DNA from: Erodium maritimum
Lineage: Eukaryota; Streptophyta; Magnoliopsida; Geraniales; Geraniaceae
Assembly: GCA_963921825.1 (NCBI GenBank)
Contig: OY997591.1
Coordinates: 29,781,825-29,845,824 of the forward strand
Direction: 5' to 3'
Length of the DNA: 64,000 nt
Under the pieces are notes generated by a model. That model made no database searches and had not been told where the DNA came from. It saw nothing but the letters and a program-made list of their open reading frames with translations. The translations under genes and the position numbers were made by a program. Position 1 is the stretch's first letter. Every line of letters starts with the position of its first letter. Shown in pieces: positions 1 through 10,398 of this stretch.

Positions 1-258
1 GCTAGGGTTGAGGTATCAGATAGGGTAAGCCGTGTACTTAAGTACATACCCTAGCCAAGAGTCGCATTGGATGTTATTAGACGGGGTCATACCTACATAA
101 CTCGATTGAGTGGTGAGCCTTTGTTCAGCTTGATCGAGTGAATCAGGGATCTTGGTTCTAGATTCTAACGGTTTAGAATTGATTGGTTGATGTTTAAGCT
201 TGATCTTTAGAAAATTTATTCAGTTTACTGATTAAATTTTATCTATCGTATAGATCAA

Positions 259-900
259 ATGTAAAAAGTAAACAGTAGTTTGTCATTAAAAACCATGATT
301 GACGGGTTCAAGCTTAATGGGACAAACTATCTGGACTGGTATAGAAATTTGAGGATGGTACTCAAATATAAACGCAAAGAAAATGATTTCGACAAGGCTA
401 TCCCTTGTGTCTAGAAAATGAAGGGGCATCTCGAACATCTTAATGGACTGGGTCTTAAGATAGAATCGGATATGGAAGCAGATAGGGTTCTGCGCTCCCT
501 TCCTCGTGAGTATGTTGAGTTCACCATGAACTATCACATGTACGATATGGACATGACCATATCAGAGTTATATGGCGTGTTTATAATTGTTGAGAAGAAT
601 ATCAGGGATCTGGGATCGAAGGATATTCTGATGGTCATAAAGGGATCTAGTTTCAATAAGGAAACTAGTAGTGGCAAGGGCAAGGCCCCTACGCACTTGG
701 TATGAAAGATGAGACACTTGATCTCTCCTAAGCCTCTTAGGACCGGGGGTCCTTAAGGAAGGCTAAGGAGGATAAGACTGTCTTCTTCTACTGCCAGAAG
801 CCTAGTCAACGGAAAGGGGATTGTGGGAAAAACCAGGATGATCTGAATAAGGGCAGTGGAACTACGCCTTCATCAGGTATTAACTTTATAGAGCTACCTC
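259..900 (+). pseudogene. copia gag remnant (copy 1)
   Basis: This is the capsid-precursor region of a copia element. The typical start of gag is recognisable as KLNGTNYLDWYRNLR near 310-355. The ancestral start codon at 259, placed by comparison with 13644, is followed at once by a TAA stop, and another TAG sits near 415. From 418 to 705 an open stretch encodes the middle of gag (LRSLPREYVEF, then TISELYGVF), a part deleted from the complete element and copy 3. A single copy of a Lys-Gly-Ser linker (near 840-885) precedes the protease; the other two copies carry three. Non-functional. Confidence 0.75.
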
Positions 901-3369
901 TCTCTACTTCCAAAGATTCATGGGTATTGGACACAGGAGCTGAATCTCACATATACACTAACGTGCAGCGATTGGAAGGTTGGAGAAAGATGGATTGGAC
1001 CTCAGAGTGGACAACAGATGAGGGTTTTTGCGACTGTTGTCGGATTCATGAGTCTTCGTTACCAAGTGGCCTTGTTGTGTAATAAACAATGTATATTACA
1101 ACCCTAATTTTAGTATGACCATTATATCTGTATTCGTGTTAGACACCGAAGGATATAATGTTGATGTTTGAAATTGGATTTTTAATATTCTAAGCAATGA
1201 TATGTTTATACAAACTTTGGTCCGAGGATTGTACATATGGGTAACTTTCAATAAGTCTGAAACTTTCGATAAATTCAAAGAGTTTAAGACTGAAGTAGAA
1301 AACTAGCTCGGGAAAGGTATTAAGGCATTTCAATTGGATCGAGGTGGAAAATACTTGACCACAGAGTTTTTGATCATCTAAAAGAGAATGGTTTCCTTTT
1401 GAATGGACTCCTCCCCGGACGATGTAGTTGAAAGGTGTAGCCGAACGGAGAAATCAGACATTGTTAGACAATGGTCTGTTCCATGATCAGTTGGACTGAC
1501 TCCCAATCTCTTTCTATTGTTATGCTTTGGAGACGACCGCGTTTATAGTAAATCGGGCTCCGATGAACGTTGTGGAAGGGACACCATTTTAAAAATGATA
1601 CAGGAAAAAGCCCGTTTTGTCCTTCCAAAGGGTCTGGGGTTGCGAGGCTTATGTGAAATGTTTGGTTTCGACTAAGCTCGAACCAAGATCTGAAAAATGC
1701 ACCTTTGTGGGATATCCCAAAAGAACAAAGGGATACTACTTCTAAAAACCCAGTGAGAACTTGGTGTTCGTTGCTAAGGGATGGGTCTTTATGGAAAGGG
1801 AATTTGTTTCCAAAGACGTCAGTGGGAGGGTTGTACATCTAGAAGAAGTTCAAGATGGTACAGATGCCTCTGAACCACTTGAAAACCTAGTAGAGGAACC
1901 TGAAGTGGTCGTAGAGCAGGAACCAGTTCTTGTAGCAACTCTTGAAGGTCCAAGGTGATGTGGAAGGATCAGCCATCCACCTGCGAGATATGGTTATTTT
2001 GTGTTTGGAGGGGACGGTGAGCTAATGGTGGATTATGAGGATCCATCCACCTTTCAAAAAGCCGTGGATGGGGCCAACTCTGAGTTATGGTTGGGAGCCA
2101 TGGGGGAGGAAATGCAGTCAATGTCGGACAACTAAGTTTGGGAACTGGTTGATCCCATCGATGGTGTGAGGACCATCGAATGAAAATGGATCTTCAAGGT
2201 GAAGATGGACATGGACGGAAAGCCTTAGACCTACGAAGCCTAACTGGTGGCAAAATGTTATAGGGAGATCTGAGGGATTGATTATGAGGAAACCTTCTCA
2301 CCAGTGGTCATGGTCAAATCTATCTAGATTCTTTTTGACATAGTCTCGTATCTTGATTACGAGATATGGAAAGTGGATGTCAAAACCACTTTTAAACAGG
2401 AATTTGACTGAGGAGGTTTGTATGTCTCAGCCTGAAAATTTTGACGATCCGAAGAATAACGGGATAGATTTATATGTTGTTGAAATCCATTTGTGGATTG
2501 AAACAAGCTTCTCGAAGTTGGAACCTTCATTTTATTGAAGCGGTAATTAGATTTAGCTTCGTCAAGAACGAGTATGACCATTGTGTTTATAAGAAGGTTA
2601 GTGGGAGAAAGATTTCCTTTCTGGTGCTCATTGGAAACAACATCCCAACCTTGCACAAGACTAAAAGCTTGGTTGAGGAAGTGTTTTTCAATATAGGACT
2701 TAGGTGATGCTCCTTATATCTTAGGGATTAAGATGTATATAGATCGCACCAAGAGGGTCTTGGGTTTAAGTTAGAGAACCTATGTGAACAAGACATTGAG
2801 TGAGTTCTCAATGCTCGATTCAAAGAAAGGATTCTTACTCGTTCATCATGGCGTTCATCTCAACAAGACTCAGTGTCTTAAAACACCTAATGAGCTAAAA
2901 ACGATAATGTGAATCCCATGTCTCTGGGGGTGTAGGATCTTTCATATATGCCATGATATATACAAGACCAGACGTCTCGTATGCCTTGCATTGTACCAGT
3001 AGACATCAGTCTAACCTTTGGGGAAAGATGATGTTGAACTAGTCGTCGAAGGATAAGTAGATGCTAGTTTTCTAGATAAATGCCAATGACTTTAGAAGTC
3101 CATCAGGATATGTATTTACGCATAATAGTAGAGCTTTTAATTGGGAGAGCGTAAAGAAAGATATCGTCCCCGAATTTGTGACAGAGGCAGAGTACATGGT
3201 TGTTGTAGATGTAGCTAAGGAGGCTATGTGAATTTGGAAATTCACGGAATGGTTGGGTGTAATTAAAATCCCATCCAGCCTGGTGAATCTATTTTGCGAC
3301 AACACAAGGGCCATTGCGCAAGCTAAACGCCCACATCGCATAACAAATCCAAACATGTTAATATCATGA
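901..3369 (+). pseudogene. copia pol remnant (copy 1): protease, integrase, RT, RNase H
   Basis: Protease is recognisable by WVLDTGAESH at about 928-957, with the catalytic Asp-Thr-Gly kept. Integrase follows; the catalytic glutamate of its DDE triad reads AAA (Lys) at 1349-1351, and a TAG stop occurs at 1425-1427. The RT region (about 2030-2900) keeps blocks such as TEEVCMSQPENFDD. The segment that should hold the catalytic YVDD is missing: the reading goes LVL straight to IGNNIPTL at 2627-2635. A further deletion near 3015 joins RT to RNase H. Three of these lesions (the Lys codon, the TAG and the YVDD loss) are also in the complete copy. Dead as an enzyme source. Confidence 0.8.
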
Positions 3370-3619
3370 TAAGCTGACAAGGATGATGTGAATCTCATAC
3401 TCTTCGGCGGACGGATAGATCATGTATACCATGATATGCACGACAGCGGATGTCTCATATGGCTTGAGCTGTACCAACATACATTATTCTAACCCTGGTG
3501 AGTAACTCTGGATAGCGTCAAAGTGATTCTCAAAGATTTAAGAAGAACTAAGGACGTGTTTATGGTGTATGGGGGAAACGATGATGTTGAACTAGACTTT
3601 AATGGATATGTAGACACTA
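3370..3619 (+). pseudogene. copia RT end / connection fragment (copy 2, left part)
   Basis: At about 3370 the sequence jumps from RNase H of copy 1 back to the RT C-terminal region of a second copia copy (compare 16527-16700). Unlike copy 1 and the complete element, this fragment keeps the stretch of about 78 bases between RT and RNase H (3497-3575; translation resembles LRRTKDVFMVYGG). It is cut at 3619 by gypsy LTR A and resumes at 9066. The join may be an unequal recombination between related copies; I cannot tell which event made it. Confidence 0.7.
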
Positions 3620-3877
3620 TGTCATGCCCTGAATTCGGCATGACCGAACCCGGAACGCGAACGGTGAAACAGTAAAACGATTTTCAAACATTTTAATAAA
3701 CCTTTTTAAAATTACCACTTACGTTAATCAAAACAATATTTTTACAGCGGAAAAATACGTTCAAAACAATGAACAACACGAGCTACAAGGTACGTCGCTA
3801 ACTACCCAAAGACCCGGACTTCCGCTCCCAGCTCTTCAAGCTTCGAGGGTTCTCCTAGTCCGCCTCACGACCAGTAC

Positions 3878-3916
3878 CTGCAGGAAAAGCAGCAGGGGGT
3901 GAGCACTTCCCTCACC
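3878..3916 (-). promoter_or_regulatory. Palindrome plus 3' splice-like module of LTR A
   Basis: Minus-strand reading gives an interrupted palindrome (GGTGAG ... CTCACC), then CTGCTTTTCCTGCAG followed by GTACTG. The pyrimidine tract and CAG/GT look like a plant splice acceptor. The same module occurs at the same place near the end of LTRs D, E and F. A second, weaker copy lies at about 4208-4256, so this part of the LTR has been duplicated. Function is inferred only. Confidence 0.5.
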
Positions 3917-4379
3917 GCCACGGATACCGGATTGACCACGACATACCCATAGAAATGTCGGGAACACCGGCAACAACAACAACCCCGGGGACTACTACCC
4001 CAAAAACACAATTTAGACTGACGGTCACGCAATACAACTGTTAAAAACTTCCCAACCATCTCAAAACTCGGACACATAATGTAGACCCCAAATCAGAGAC
4101 CGAACAACCATTCCATTAGTCACACCGACAAGGTAAAGCACAACCCTCATACTATCCTATATGCATTTACTTGTAACTTTCCGCAACCAAACCAGTATTC
4201 GCTACCCGTCCCTACCTTAGAGGCCTGCGGGAAAAGTAGTAAAGGGGATGAGCGTTCCTCTCACCTCCACGGATACTCGTCCGATTATGGCATACTAGTA
4301 AAGCATCAACAACTTATCAATCTAAACAGGGCAAAAAACTACCTCAAAACCTGATACCAAACCGTCACAACTGCTCACG

Positions 4380-4688
4380 ATATCAATACCTCAAACACTC
4401 GCTCACGTAAGGGAAACCTCGAATGGGGATCATATTCTCAACTAACCAAAACACTATTGCTCACCACATCAACACCCCAATTACCCGATCACGTAAGGGA
4501 AACCTCAAAACGGGGATCACGTTCTCAACTAAGCAAATCACTATTGCTCACAGTATCAATACCCCAATTACCCGATCACGTAGGGGAAGCCTCAAAACGG
4601 GGATCATGTTTTCAACTAAGTAAAACACTATTGCTCACAATACCAATACCCCAATTACCCGGCCACGTAGGGGAAACCTCAAACAACC
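4380..4688 (+). repeat. Tandem repeat, ~99-bp unit, about 3 copies, in LTR A
   Basis: A unit of about 99 bases containing AAAACGGGGATCA and CACTATTGCTCACA is repeated about three times with a few percent divergence. Because the period is a multiple of three it stays open as a repetitive frame, which is not a gene. Confidence 0.8.
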
Positions 4689-4885
4689 CACTCACGTGAG
4701 GGAAACCTCAAACCACCTGTCCACGTGAGGGAAACCTCAAACAACCCACTCACGTGAGGGAAACCTCAAACCACCCGTTAACGTGATGGAAACCTCAAAC
4801 AACCCGTTCACGTGAGGGAAACCTCAAACCGCCCGTTCACGGGAGGGAAACCTCAAATGACCCGCTCACGTGAGGGAAACCTCGC
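4689..4885 (+). repeat. Tandem repeat, 29-bp unit with G-box core, about 7 copies
   Basis: Seven units of 29 bases follow one another, each built on CACGTGAGGGAAACCTCAAA. The palindrome CACGTG (plant G-box core) is intact in five of the seven. The array lies inside LTR A and is not seen in the other LTR copies in the window. Confidence 0.85.
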
Positions 4886-5128
4886 TCGTACAGCGCCGCA
4901 GCGCATCAACCCTAACCCCTCTCCGTGGTGAGACCCTGACACATAGGCGCTCTATCACCACCGTAGGTTATTGATGAGTCTCAAACCCAAGACCTCACCC
5001 TTTAACACAGAACTTACGACCTTTGCAAACAAACACAATCCTGAACAAAGTCATGCAATATCAACAATATCAAGACACACAATGCATGCAAGATCACAAA
5101 GGATCAACACACATACTACACAACCACA

Positions 5129-5490
5129 AGACTCAACACTTTACCGATCGCGCGCCGGAAGGTACGACACCTCACGGGGACCACAGACCTCGGCACTTTA
5201 CCGATCACGCATCGGAAGGTACGACACACCTCACGGGCATAACTCAAGCCTTAGCACTTTACCAATCGCGCGTCGGAAGGTACGACACATCTCATGGGGA
5301 CCACAACCCTCGGCACTTTACCGGTCGCGCATCGGAAGGTACGACACACCTCTCGGGCACAGCTCAAGCCTCAGCACTTTACCAATCGCACGCCGGAAGG
5401 TACGATATACCTCACGGGGAACACATCACTCAGCACTTTACCGGTCGCGCATCGGAAGGTACGACACATCTCTCTGGCACAGCTCATCCA
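5129..5490 (+). repeat. Tandem repeat, ~60-bp unit, about 6 copies, in LTR A
   Basis: Six units of about 60 bases carry the core GCACTTTACC and CGGAAGGTACGACAC. The period keeps three long repetitive frames open on the plus strand, none with codon-like behaviour. The array ends just before the inserted copia LTR. Confidence 0.85.
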
Positions 5491-5508
5491 GGTATCACCA
5501 GAACTATC

Positions 5509-7196
5509 TGTTGGGTCTCGAGGTAGGGTTGGAGATGATCCAACTCGCAGCGGAAAATCAAGGAAAACCAAGAGACGATTAAAACCATGAAACAACTAAC
5601 AAAGAATGGATTCACAAGAGAAAAATTCAGCACTAGTTCTTACCAAAACAAGAACACCGGGTAACGAATGATTGGCTTGAGTCTCCAAGACGCCTACGTA
5701 TCCACATGGGAATCAAAGCCACGTAGTTCTTCTCTTTGAGGACTCAAGAACACAAAAATGGAGGTGGGAGCTTGCCAAACCCGAAATTGCAAGGGAAGGG
5801 AGAGAGAAGTTGTGTTTCCTATTCTTGTCTTGTGTTTGTTATGTTGAAAAAAGATGACTTAAACATAACAAAACCCATACTTGTCCAACTAAAGGCATGG
5901 GACAAGTATGGTGTCAAGTAAGGTGTAAATAGGACAAAGTATGGCAAGACAAGATTGGGTTAGGTGGTGAATCACCAACACCTTAATCCTTGTCTTGCTT
6001 GCTTAGTACTAATTAATCAAGACTTGATTAATTAGTTCCATGGGCCTTGGTTGCATGGGCCTTTCATGGGCCTCTTGGAACATGGCCCGTGGCCATTTCC
6101 AACGAGGTCCCGTGATTCGCTCGTCGCCTCCAAGCCTTCCATACCGGAAATGTCCAACATTATCCGACGCGATCAATCCCAAGACTCCAAGCCTTGTCTC
6201 GCTCCGTAAAGTCCTATTCACTTACGGGCACATGACCCAAAACCCAGTTTTGGTCATGTCCCGAGACAACTCCGTTTTGGCCATTCTCCATAAATGTGTC
6301 AATGAGTTTCATCCTCCGGTGTGACCCTTAGGTTTATGCATGTCAATAGATCAACGTAAAATCCCATTTTACTTGATCCTATTCAAGTGGCAACTAACGA
6401 GACTTTAGTATTGCCTGACACTGCATAACGAATCGACCCTGTCGATTCTAACCTTTCCGTCATCCCTGTCATTATACTTTTATCTCCGATATCCTGATTG
6501 AGATAAGGCATAGAGTCGTCATCCTTATTATTCTCAATCAATGTTCCTTGATATGTGAGATGACTAAAGATATGATACCCAGTATCATGTGCATGGCCAT
6601 GCTATTCTTTCAGTCACTCTCGATCAAGCGGCCGAGAACCGATATCTTTCTCATACCTCAGTATGAGGGATAAATCCCTTAGCCGTCTTTCGTGTCACTC
6701 ATGTAGCCCGTCCCCAAGCCAATCCTGGCCGTTATGGAAGCCCTGTTACGGACAACGTTAGGCTCAGGTCAAACTCAGTTGTTGACTACATAGCGATCAC
6801 AAAGACTCCTTGGTCTAAGGATACATGACAAGCTACGACACTGAATATGTTCATGACTTAATCTATGGCACATATTCAGGGCGGGTCGTCCAATATCATG
6901 TCTCACATGATATCTATGATCAGACTCCGGAATCCCATTCCAATGACTAACAGAACGTAAGCCATAAAGAGCCATCTTTCATACTAGTCGCTTCTAATGA
7001 AGCTTTGTTGACTAGGGACCCATCGAGTATGATCTATCTAAATCTATGGTTCTATTCGCATGGTGGGCATAGATCAGAGCACACATCGATATATTACTCC
7101 AACACATAAGTAATATAAAGCCGTTTTGATTTTATTGCTAACGATGATATATACATTTGGACATTTAGGATTGAACTATGGGCACTAAGACTAACA
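5509..7196 (-). mobile_element. Solo copia LTR, reversed, 1688 bp
   Basis: Read on the minus strand this is a full LTR of the 1.7-kb-LTR copia family: it begins TGTTAGTCTTAGTGCCC and ends CTCGAGACCCAACA, matching both LTRs of the complete element at 10399-18862. Flanks are CTATC (5504-5508) and CAATC (7197-7201), a target duplication with one mismatch. No primer site or coding sequence adjoins it, so it is a solo LTR. It sits inside gypsy LTR A, showing that this copia family was active after A landed. Confidence 0.9.
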
Positions 7197-7329
7197 CAAT
7201 CACAATCACAACCAAATATCACACAATACTTCGCAAATAGAAAAATTAACATCACGACTAACTACCACTCAGCAAGTCAGTCAACAACCATACAGGTTTA
7301 ACACCCCACAGGCACTCATGGCCACACAC

Positions 7330-7612
7330 AACCACAATCAGTTCATTAACCCTACGACACCACCAAGTGCCACATGCATTTCTATTGTTCGACAGGTTCA
7401 CTCAACCTACGACACCACCAAGTGTCACATGCAATTCTATTATCCGACAGGTTCACTCAACCTACGACACCACCAAGTGGCACATGCAAGTTTCTTATTC
7501 GACAGGTTCACTCAACCTACGACACCACCAAGTGTCACAAGCAGTTCTATTATTCGACATGTTTACTTATCCTACGACACCAACAGTGTCACATGCATTT
7601 CTACTGATAACT
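7330..7612 (+). repeat. Tandem repeat, 55-bp unit, about 5 copies, in LTR A
   Basis: Units of 55 bases contain TCAACCTACGACACCACCAA. On the minus strand the unit equals a stretch present once in LTRs D and E (AGAATTGCATGTGACAC, then GTCGTGGGTTGAG near 49150). LTR A has amplified in place a segment that is single-copy elsewhere. Confidence 0.85.
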
Positions 7613-9065
7613 TTCCCTAGTCAAGGCCGATATCCAGCTAATTTTCCCTACCTCGTAAAGCGTTCCAAGTGTCCACGCTCAAGCTCTGGCAATGCTCACG
7701 ATCACCCGCTTAGCCTCCTTTTTCCACGGTCGGTGGCACGATCTAACGTGATCAAAAATAAGGCACTTTTTAATATGCAGGTAAAACCCGATTTTAAAGT
7801 AATTAACGCTCAAATGCAACCCCAACAATGCCGCTCACCCCCAAACTTCCCAATTGCTCGACATTGTCAACAATGGGCCTGGAAAGGCCCATTCGCCCGG
7901 CTCGGCGAATCTGCCTGAGATCGGAAAAACGCCCTCCGGGGCTCTGAAAATTCCCATTTTCATTTATACAACCCTAAAATAATTCACGTGTTCCAACGCA
8001 ATCGACGGAATCAATTTCTGATACCCGAGCGATTTAATTCCGCGTTTAAAGTTTCTAACCCAAATTTCCGAATTCTCACAAAATAATTCCATAATTCGTT
8101 CCGGGTGTGAATTATCGACTCGGGGATCATCCAAGACCACCCGAACACGAAAAACCCGAGGCCCGGCCAAGTGGGCCCCACACGGCCACACCGGAAAACA
8201 CTCATTTTCGCCCCAAAACGTTCCTATCGAACCCCAAACCTCAACCATTCATCTTTAAACCAATTCTAACCAAAACCCTAGAATTCAAACACATCGAAAC
8301 GAGAAACTTTCGGGTGCTTACCATAGGGAACGATGAGGGGAGCTCGAATACGCGACATTTGAGACGATCCGTTAGTCGGATCGTCGAAAAATCCCATAAC
8401 TTCCTCTCTTTCTCCTTCTTCTTCTTCTTCTTCTTCTTCTCTCTACTTTCTCTCTCCTTCTCTCCCTTTTTTTCTGAAATTGCCGACACTCTCTCTTCTC
8501 TTCCCTATTTATTTGCTTTAAAAATCAACCACACACCAAAATGACAAAAATACCCCCCCCCCTTTTCTTTTACCTTTAGTTTTAAGTCCAAGGGTAAATA
8601 AGTCTTCTCATCTCCCTTCCACCACATTCATGACATGTGTCAAGTGGGTCCCACCAGTTAGAAAAATATCTTTGTAGATATTTTTCAATCAGATTCGCGA
8701 AATTCGAACGTCTCGGGCCCCGTGAGGGCCCATTTTTAAAGAATTTATGAAATTTCGCGTGCTACAAGGAAACGGCCCAACTAAGACCACTGTAATGACG
8801 GATAAGCTTTTTGGATCCAAATCGGGCCTCGAACGGACCAAAACGTCGCTCGATTGACTTTTTCGGCAAAAAGTCAACTTTTCCCGAATTGGTCAAAAAG
8901 TTGCCCTGAGTCACCCAGAACTCACTTTGGTTGATATCGGGGTCAACTTAAGTCCGATATGACCCTCGGGGTCAATTTTAGGTTCATTTAGGTGTCTGTT
9001 CCAAAATTTAAATTTTTCCGTTTTTCCGCCGATTTGACTTGCGTTCACCGGGAGCGGTTCTTACA
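7613..9065 (-). other. 5' portion of LTR A: splice-donor-like site and promoter side
   Basis: This non-repetitive stretch is the left (U3-side) part of LTR A read on the minus strand. It contains a pyrimidine/purine-rich tract (8400-8465), an AAATAAATAG TATA-like site (near 8505-8515) and CCTATG|GTAAGC at 8326-8317, which resembles a plant 5' splice site. D, E and F have a donor-like CTACG|GTA at the equivalent place. No coding sequence seen. Confidence 0.5.
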
Positions 9066-9409
9066 CACTAGTTTCTAGACATATCAAGATGACTTTAGAA
9101 GTCAGTCAAGATATGTGTTCAGGCTGAATGGCGGAGCTTTCAGCTAGAAGGTCGTGAAGCAAGACACCATCGCTAACTCCACGACACAAGCCGACTACAT
9201 AGCGGCTGTAGAGGCGACCAAGGATGTTGTATGCATTAGTAAGTTCACGGAAGGATTGGGTGTAATTAAAAACCCATCCAGCACGGTGAACCTATTTTCC
9301 AACAACATAGGGGCCATTGGCAAGCTAAAGAGCCCAGATCGCATTACAAATCCAAATAAGTACTACGGTGATACCACCCCATCAGAGAAATACTGAATCG
9401 AGGCGATGT
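9066..9409 (+). pseudogene. copia RNase H fragment (copy 2, right part)
   Basis: This continues the copia sequence interrupted at 3619. An open stretch from 9154 to 9396 gives STTQADYIAAVEATKDVV and GLGVIKNPSS, the copia RNase H block that precedes the 3' LTR. It stops a few bases after the end of RNase H; the usual spacer and polypurine tract are missing and the sequence drops straight into the middle of an LTR. Confidence 0.8.
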
Positions 9410-9966
9410 AAAGATCACCAAGGCCCATGGAACTAATTAATTAAGTCTTAATTAATTAGTATTAAGTAAGCAATCCAAGGATTAAGGTGTTGGTGATTCA
9501 CCACCTAACCCCATCATGTCTAGCCATACTTTGCACCATACTTATCCTAGTTTACACCATGCTTCACACCTTACTTGTCCTTGATAGTTGTTGATTATAT
9601 TTATGGATTAAGTCATCTTATTCATATAACAAAACACAATACAAGAATAGGAACTATAACTTCACTTATTCTCTCTACAGGTTGCGGCAAAGAGGAACTT
9701 TTCTCCCAAAATTTGTGTTCTTGAGTCATCTAAAGAAGAACTATGTGCCTTTGATTCCAATTGGATACGTAGGCGTCTATGAGACTCAAGTCGATCATCG
9801 TTTCTTTTGTGTTCTATTCCTTTCACTTGTGTTCTTGAAGTAATTAGTAGGAGACATCAATATTGTTTATTCTCTTGTGTATCTAATATTTGGTAGTGTT
9901 CTATAGCATGGTCTAGAGTTATTTCCGTTGCGCATATGTATTCGTACCCTCCATGGAGATCCAATA
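9410..9966 (+). mobile_element. 3' part of a copia LTR (copy 2)
   Basis: This is the last third of a copia LTR, matching 11540-12087 with many substitutions. It ends GAGATCCAATA where the intact LTRs end in CCAACA. The first two thirds of the LTR are deleted. The next base, 9967, belongs to the middle of a different LTR, which suggests that the whole 1-9966 copia block lies inside the 5' LTR of copy 3. Confidence 0.7.
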
Positions 9967-10123
9967 GGGACCTCGTCGGGAATGGCCAATGGCCAACACC
10001 CGCGAGGCCCATGGGCGGCCCATGCCACTAAAGGCCCATGGAACCAACTATTTAAGTCTTAACGAAATGGTTCTAACTAAAGTAGTTAGATTAGTTAGTT
10101 TGTGATTCAATCCACCAACTTAC
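9967..10123 (+). mobile_element. Fragment of the 5' LTR of copia copy 3 (left of solo LTR insertion)
   Basis: Similar to 11483-11640 of the complete copia LTR (GGGACCTCGTCGGGAATGGCC). It is cut at 10123 by the solo LTR and resumes at 20235 after the duplicated target CTTAC. The remainder runs to the LTR end at 20660, immediately before a primer-binding site, which identifies it as a 5' LTR. Confidence 0.75.
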
Positions 10124-10398
10124 TGTTAGTCGTAGTGTCCATAGTTCAATCATAAATGTCTAAATGTAGATATCATCGTTAGCAATAAAGTTAAAGCGGA
10201 TTTATATTACCTATGTGTTGGAGTAAAATATCGATGTGTGCTCTGATCTATGCCCACAATGCAAATAGAATCATAGATCGAGATAGATCACACTCGATGG
10301 GTTCCTAGTCAACAAAGTTTTACTATAATCGACTAGTACGAAAGATGGCTCTTTATGGATTATGTTCTTTTAGTCATAGATATCATGTGGGACATGAG
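10124..10398 (+). mobile_element. Solo copia LTR, left part
   Basis: Starts TGTTAGTCGTAGTGTCC. It is preceded by CTTAC (10119-10123), repeated after the LTR's end at 20235-20239. It is cut at 10398 by the complete copia element and continues from 18868; the total is about 1640 bp. No primer site or gag follows its end at 20234, so it is a solo LTR. Confidence 0.85.

Larger units (their letters stand above)
1..3369 (+). mobile_element. Ty1/copia retrotransposon, copy 1, degenerate internal region
   Basis: The start of the window lies inside the untranslated leader of a copia element. The first 250 bases match 13390-13643 of the complete copia element almost base for base. They are followed by remnants of gag, protease, integrase, reverse transcriptase and RNase H in the usual copia order. 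The 5' LTR lies left of the window. The coding part is full of stops and frameshifts. Copy 1 keeps a gag segment that the complete copy and copy 3 have lost, so it is not a simple relative of those two. The block joins directly to a second copia fragment at about 3370. Confidence 0.85.
3620..9065 (-). mobile_element. Ty3/gypsy-type solo LTR A, reversed, expanded by tandem repeats
   Basis: On the minus strand the unit begins TGTAAGAACC, ends GAATTCAGGGCATGACA, and is flanked by a perfect 5-bp target duplication CACTA (3615-3619 and 9066-9070). Its first 200 bases match the starts of LTRs D, E and F (GACCCCGAGGGTCATA, then TTGACCCCG). Its end carries the same palindrome and splice-like module as the other copies. 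There is no internal region, gag or pol, so it is best read as a solo LTR left by recombination. Net length is about 3.75 kb after removing the copia LTR inserted at 5509-7196. It split the RNase H region of copia copy 2. Family assignment rests on similarity to LTRs of element B. Confidence 0.8.

Noticed and set aside
4971..5582. 203-residue repetitive frame
   Set aside because: A 60-bp tandem repeat whose period is a multiple of three stays open by chance; overlapping frames on the same strand are open as well.
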